DNA of 64,000 nt from positions 3,410,001 to 3,474,000 of the forward strand of contig NZ_CP039290.1 of the NCBI RefSeq assembly GCF_004798705.1, written 5' to 3'. Shown in pieces: positions 59,936 to 64,000 of this stretch (the stretch's first letter is position 1; the number at the start of each line of letters is the position of its first letter). The stretch is from Arthrobacter sp. PAMC25564 (lineage in GTDB: Bacteria > Actinomycetota > Actinomycetes > Actinomycetales > Micrococcaceae). The notes below the pieces were generated by a model. That model did not search any database, was not told the origin of the DNA, and saw only the letters and a list, made by a program, of their open reading frames with translations. Made by a program: the position numbers and the translations under genes.

Positions 59936-60651
59936 GCCTTCCCACAGCCGTCAATGTGGTCATCCCCCGTTCCGGGGACACCGCCCTGGCAGACCTTCCC
60001 GGCCTGCTGATTCCGGCCTACGGGGAAACCCTGGCCATGGTCGGCATCGTGATGGCCATCGTGTTGCTGGCCGGGACCCCGCTGGGTGTTGCCCTGCACA
60101 ACATGGCTCCGGGCGGGCTCTTCGAAAACCGCGGCGTCAACGGCGCGCTCACCTGGGTCGTCAACATCGGGCGCTCCCTGCCGTTCCTGATCCTGATGGC
60201 CGCGGTCGTTCCTTTCACCCGGTTCATCACCGGCACCAACATCGGCATCCCGGCCGCCGTGGTGCCCATGTCCCTGGCCGGCATTCCGTTCTTCGCCCGG
60301 CTGGTGGAAAACTGCCTGCGCGATGTCCCCCGCTCGGTCACCCAGGCCGCACGGGCTTCCGGTGCCTCACCGCTGCAGATCATCCGGACGGCGCAGCTCG
60401 GTGAAGCGGTTCCGGCCATCATCGGCGGCCTGACCATCAATACCATCGCGATGATCGAGTACTCGGCGATTGCCGGGACCATCGGTGCCGGCGGCATCGG
60501 CTACGTGGCCGTGACCTACGGCTACCAGCGGTTCGACAACACCGTCATGCTCGCCACCATCATCGTCCTGGTCGTCACTGTCGCCGTCGTCCAGCTGGCC
60601 GGGGACCGGCTGGTCCGGTTCACCACCCCCGCCCTGCGGCTGCGGCGCTGA
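59932..60651 (+). CDS. metI: Methionine ABC transporter permease
   Basis: A 239-residue permease with five predicted TM helices and the conserved loop RDVPRSVTQAARASGASPLQII. It forms the membrane channel with MetN. Translationally coupled to metN. Confidence 0.95.
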   Translation: MSLPTAVNVVIPRSGDTALADLPGLLIPAYGETLAMVGIVMAIVLLAGTPLGVALHNMAPGGLFENRGVNGALTWVVNIGRSLPFLILMAAVVPFTRFITGTNIGIPAAVVPMSLAGIPFFARLVENCLRDVPRSVTQAARASGASPLQIIRTAQLGEAVPAIIGGLTINTIAMIEYSAIAGTIGAGGIGYVAVTYGYQRFDNTVMLATIIVLVVTVAVVQLAGDRLVRFTTPALRLRR

Positions 60652-60707
60652 TCCCTGTTCATTCCACCTCCACCACCCCCATTTAGCGCTACAGATAAGG
60701 CACAGCC

Positions 60708-61622
60708 ATGACCATCACCGAAGAAAAGACCGGCTCCTCTCCGGAGGGCCACGGCTTCACCGTCCGCAAACGACGCAAACTTCCCTGGATCCTGGGCGGT
60801 TCCGCTGCCGTTGTCGTCGTGGCCGGCTCGCTGGTCGCCGGCTCGGTCTTTGGGGCGGCAAAGTCCCCCAACGAGACCCCCGGCGCCACCCTGACCGTTG
60901 TCACCGCGGAAGGCAACCAGGCCGAACAGGCGCTGGTGAACTTCGTCGCCGAAAAGGTCGCACCCAGATACGGCATCACCGTGAAATTCAAGGGCCTTTC
61001 CGATAGCACCACCCTCAACCGCGCCGTGAGCACCGGCGAGGTGGCCGCCACCGTCTACCAGCACAAACTCTGGCTCTCCCAGGTCCTTGAAGCCAACCCG
61101 GACTTCAAGGAAACCGCCGCCACCCCGGTGTTCCGCTGGGGCTTCGGGATCTGGTCCGCCAAGCACAAGTCCGTCGAGGATCTGCCCGACGGGGCAACCG
61201 TTTCCCTGTACTCCGATCCCGCGAACGAGGCCCAGGGCCTGTGGCTGCTGGAACGTGCCGGCCTGATCAAGCTCAAGGACGGAATCGACAAATGGCAGGC
61301 CACGCAGAAGGATGTCGTGGAGAACCCCAAGAAGCTCCAGTTCAAGCTGCTCGACTTCGCCGCCCAGTCCCGGGCGCTCCCGGACCTGGATGCCGCCGTC
61401 GGTTACACCGAGTACTACACCGCAGCCAAGATCCCGCTCGAGCAGCAGATTTACGCTCCCGCGGCCCCGGATGAGTTCGCCGGGCAGTTGACGGTCGGCA
61501 GCAAGTACATGGACACCGACAACATCAAGAACCTGGTCAAGGCCTTCAAGGACCCGGCCGTCCAGGAGTTCCTGCGCACCGACCCCGCCGTGAAGGGGCT
61601 CCTGCTGCCCGTCGAGGGCTAA
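60708..61622 (+). CDS. metQ: Methionine-binding protein (MetQ/NlpA family)
   Basis: A 304-residue substrate-binding protein: LTVVTAEGNQAEQALVNFV and AATVYQHKLWLSQ fit the NlpA fold. Unusually it has no lipobox Cys. It is anchored by an N-terminal TM helix (about 26-50, WILGGSAAVVVVAGSLVAGSV) instead. The ligand could be methionine or another organosulfur compound, given the neighbouring monooxygenase. Confidence 0.93.
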   Translation: MTITEEKTGSSPEGHGFTVRKRRKLPWILGGSAAVVVVAGSLVAGSVFGAAKSPNETPGATLTVVTAEGNQAEQALVNFVAEKVAPRYGITVKFKGLSDSTTLNRAVSTGEVAATVYQHKLWLSQVLEANPDFKETAATPVFRWGFGIWSAKHKSVEDLPDGATVSLYSDPANEAQGLWLLERAGLIKLKDGIDKWQATQKDVVENPKKLQFKLLDFAAQSRALPDLDAAVGYTEYYTAAKIPLEQQIYAPAAPDEFAGQLTVGSKYMDTDNIKNLVKAFKDPAVQEFLRTDPAVKGLLLPVEG

Positions 61623-61786
61623 ACCTTCCCGGGTCCGGGGCATCTGGTTCCCGGGCCCGGAGGGCAGCAACACCCCGGCGTGAGGGGGCTGCCCGGCAAG
61701 AATCCGGACGGCCCAGCCGCCGGACCCAGGACCAGCAGGTACCGCCGCTTCCTCGGCGTGCCCCTGAATGTGAGGATGTGAAACCG

Positions 61787-63199
61787 GTGACCGGTTCCGA
61801 CAACACCCCTGTTCCGGCTGCGGAGACCCGCCGCATCCGGTTCAACGCCTTTGACATGAACTGCGTGGCCCATCAGTCGCCCGGTCTATGGCGCCATCCC
61901 GAGGACCAGTCCTCCCGCTACACGGACCTCCGCTACTGGGCAGACCTGGCCAAAACACTGGAAAAGGGCTTCTTCGACGGCATCTTCATCGCCGACGTCC
62001 TGGGCACCTATGACGTCTACGGCGGATCTAACGAGGCGGCCCTGCGCCAGGGAACCCAGGTGCCGGTCAGTGATCCGCTGCTGCTGGTCTCGGCCATGGC
62101 CTTGGTCACCGAGCACCTGGGCTTCGGGGTCACCGCCGGCACTGCGTACGAGCATCCTTACCCGTTTGCCCGGCGCCTCTCCACCCTCGACCACCTGACC
62201 AACGGCCGCGTAGGCTGGAACGTCGTCACGGGATACCTTCCCTCCGCGGCCCGGAACATGGGGAACGCGGACCAGATGGAACATGACGAGCGCTACAACC
62301 ACGCGGACGAATACCTGGAGGTCCTTTACAAGCTGCTGGAAGGCTCCTGGGAAGAAGATGCCGTTGTTCGCGACTCGGAAGCCGGGGTGTTCGCCGATCC
62401 CTCGAAGGTGCACGAAATCGGCCATGAGGGAAAATACTTCAAGGTCCCCGGCATCCACATCAGCGAGCCCTCCCCCCAGCGCACGCCGGTCATTTATCAG
62501 GCCGGCGCCTCGCCGAGAGGGATCGCCTTCGCCGCCGGCAACGCGGAAGCGGTCTTCGTAGGCTCCCCGACCAGGACAATCCTGAAGGAAACGGTGGCCA
62601 CGATCCGCGACGCCGTGGAGGCCGCCGGCCGGGACCGCTATTCCGTACGCATCTACACCATGCTGACCATCATCACCGATGAGACGACGGAAAAGGCGCA
62701 GGCCAAGCATGAAGAATACAAGCAGTACTGCAGCTACGAAGGCGCCCTGGTCCTGATGTCGGGCTGGATGGGGGTGGACCTGTCCCGGTATGCTCCCGAT
62801 GAGCCGATCGGCAACGTGGAATCCAACGCGATCCAGTCCGCCGTCGCGAATTTCCAGAAAGTCAACGACGACGGCCGGCCCTGGACCGTCAGGGACATCG
62901 CCGACTGGGCCGGGATCGGGGGTCTGGGCCCCCTGATCGTGGGATCCGGCGCCGACGTCGCCGACGAGCTGCAAGCCTGGGTCGAGGAAACCGATGTCGA
63001 CGGATTCAACCTGGCCTACGCCATTACGCCCGGATCCTTCGAGGACGTCGTCGCCTATGTGGTCCCGGAACTGCAAAAACGCGGCGCGTACCCCACCGAA
63101 TACACGCCAGGCACCCTGCGGAACAAGCTGTTTGGCCGCGGAGACCGGCTCCCCGAGGAACATCACGGCAGCAGGTACCGGCTCCAGCGGGCCCCCTAG
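61787..63199 (+). CDS. LLM-class flavin monooxygenase (NtaA/SnaA/DszA family)
   Basis: A 470-residue FMN-dependent monooxygenase: NAFDMNCVAHQSPGLWRHP at the start, HLTNGRVGWNVVTGY (the family's flavin-binding motif) and a long insert. Relatives use FMNH2 to oxidise nitrilotriacetate, EDTA or dibenzothiophene sulfone. Next to a SAM-riboswitch-controlled metNIQ it probably releases sulfur or breaks down an organosulfur compound. I chose GTG 61787 (GAGGA ten bases before); GTG 61778 is an alternative with a too-close ribosome-binding site. Confidence 0.88.
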   Translation: MTGSDNTPVPAAETRRIRFNAFDMNCVAHQSPGLWRHPEDQSSRYTDLRYWADLAKTLEKGFFDGIFIADVLGTYDVYGGSNEAALRQGTQVPVSDPLLLVSAMALVTEHLGFGVTAGTAYEHPYPFARRLSTLDHLTNGRVGWNVVTGYLPSAARNMGNADQMEHDERYNHADEYLEVLYKLLEGSWEEDAVVRDSEAGVFADPSKVHEIGHEGKYFKVPGIHISEPSPQRTPVIYQAGASPRGIAFAAGNAEAVFVGSPTRTILKETVATIRDAVEAAGRDRYSVRIYTMLTIITDETTEKAQAKHEEYKQYCSYEGALVLMSGWMGVDLSRYAPDEPIGNVESNAIQSAVANFQKVNDDGRPWTVRDIADWAGIGGLGPLIVGSGADVADELQAWVEETDVDGFNLAYAITPGSFEDVVAYVVPELQKRGAYPTEYTPGTLRNKLFGRGDRLPEEHHGSRYRLQRAP

Positions 63200-64000
63200 C
63201 CGGCGGCAGCCTCCCGGCGGCGCCGCCGCCGGTGCTGCAACACGAGGCCGAGAAGGCACACGGCGGCGCCGGCCACCCCTACGGCGACGAACCCGGTTGA
63301 AGGGCCGACGCCGTCGATGAACAGTCCGGCGAGCGGCGCGCCCAGTGCGACCCCGGCGGTGAGGGCGGAGCCGTACCAGCCCATCGCCTCGCCGCGGCGG
63401 CGTTCCTCGACGACTTCGGCCACCTTCTCCGACGCTGCCGAGAGGACCGGCGCACATAGCAGCCCGGGCAGGAGCGAGAGCAGGCTCAGGGTCCAGGTGT
63501 CCGCCGCGAAGGCCATCGGGATGGTGAGGACGGACATGCCCAGCAGCAGGAGGAACGGGGAGACGGGGCGGTGCATGGCGCCGTAGAGGAGTCCGCCGAG
63601 CACGGAGGCCCCGCACCAGAAGACGAAGACGAGGCCGATCTCGGCCTGGTGGCCGGTCCTCTCGAGGGCGGCGACGATCCCCACATCCGTGCCGCTGAGG
63701 ACCATGCCGGCCCCGGCTGCCACGGCGAAGACGGCGGCCACGGCAGCGGTGAACCAGCTGAAGTTGTGGATGACCCGGTGCCGCAGCCCGGAGCCATGCT
63801 GCCGCCGTTCCTCGGCCGCGGCCGCCAGCGGTGCCAGTTCGGCCGCGGCCTCCTGCAGGTGGGCCGGTGCGGCGGCGACGACGGCGGCCTCCGCGCCTTC
63901 AAGCTCCTCCGCCTCGAGCCCGGCGTCGGGGAAAACACTCCGGGTGGGCGGGTTGAACCACATCAGGAAGAGTCCCGAGACGGACGTGGCCAGTCCGACT
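63196..64000 (-). CDS. MFS transporter, C-terminal part (cut by window end)
   Basis: A major facilitator protein whose N-terminal half lies outside the window. The visible part includes VGLATSVSGLF, then a cytoplasmic loop rich in Ala/Glu (about 30 residues), six TM helices with GEAMGWYGSALTAGVALGAPLAG and the motif FIDGVGPSTGFVAVG. The stop overlaps the end of the flavin monooxygenase on the other strand by four bases. The likely role is drug or metabolite efflux; the substrate is unknown. Confidence 0.85.
   Translation of the reverse strand, partial: VGLATSVSGLFLMWFNPPTRSVFPDAGLEAEELEGAEAAVVAAAPAHLQEAAAELAPLAAAAEERRQHGSGLRHRVIHNFSWFTAAVAAVFAVAAGAGMVLSGTDVGIVAALERTGHQAEIGLVFVFWCGASVLGGLLYGAMHRPVSPFLLLLGMSVLTIPMAFAADTWTLSLLSLLPGLLCAPVLSAASEKVAEVVEERRRGEAMGWYGSALTAGVALGAPLAGLFIDGVGPSTGFVAVGVAGAAVCLLGLVLQHRRRRRREAAAG

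Overview
The window is a high-GC actinobacterial chromosome segment, most likely from the Micrococcaceae (Arthrobacter / Pseudarthrobacter type). The evidence is an rrn operon without a spacer tRNA, the gene order argC-J-B-D-F-R-G-H, infC-rpmI-rplT followed by a DUF1844 gene, several probably leaderless GTG/ATG genes, and a LexA-type box upstream of an Rv2578c-family gene. The genus is inferred from gene content and order, not from a search.

Layout. 1-3.0 kb: minus-strand rrn operon (5' part of 23S, spacer, complete 16S, leader and promoter). 3.2-7.5 kb: tyrS, a HelD-type RNA polymerase-recycling ATPase and apt. 7.7-11.9 kb: a GNAT acetyltransferase, an orphan gene set between two divergent copies of the 3' end of a 3-methyladenine glycosylase gene, the glycosylase itself, and an alkylation-repair pair (Ada-AlkA fusion and ogt). 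12.0-20.8 kb: the complete arginine operon with ArgR operator-like sites over a leaderless argC promoter. 20.9-23.2 kb: a fatty-acid desaturase and a quinone oxidoreductase.

23.2-28.7 kb holds the most notable system. A 1317-residue single-module NRPS has the adenylation / thiolation / six-TM / three hexapeptide-domain architecture of the epsilon-poly-L-lysine synthetase (Pls/PosA) family. It is followed by an M1 zinc aminopeptidase, a plausible polymer-degrading partner. A Sfp-type phosphopantetheinyl transferase at 41 kb could activate its carrier domain. The pls promoter is probably leaderless and is preceded by a helically phased GGCGAAC repeat array.

29.0-38.5 kb: a sucrose/fructo-oligosaccharide utilisation operon (LacI regulator, ABC solute-binding protein, two permeases, GH32 hydrolase, fructokinase, truncated aldo/keto reductase) lies between a truncated and an intact copy of one IS1595-family element. 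The outer edges carry a near-identical 8-bp flank, so the block may have moved as a composite transposon. 38.6-40.8 kb: an aromatic-ring FAD monooxygenase followed by an aldehyde dehydrogenase remnant.

40.9-55.3 kb: PPTase, pheST, a small membrane protein with an HExxH motif, a SIMPL protein, a radical SAM protein with an SOS-box-like promoter, a pnt transhydrogenase operon whose pntB is frameshifted, NUDIX, MFS, CDF and YeaQ-like genes, and a SpoU-type rRNA methyltransferase. 55.4-58.2 kb: infC(ATT start)-rpmI-rplT with an attenuator-like leader, and a divergent DUF1844 gene. 58.3-64.0 kb: a sulfur-acquisition block comprising a SAM-clan riboswitch, a cysteine-containing leader peptide, metNIQ, a DszA/NtaA-like flavin monooxygenase, and an MFS gene cut by the window end; a short copy of that MFS gene's sequence lies at 58.3 kb.
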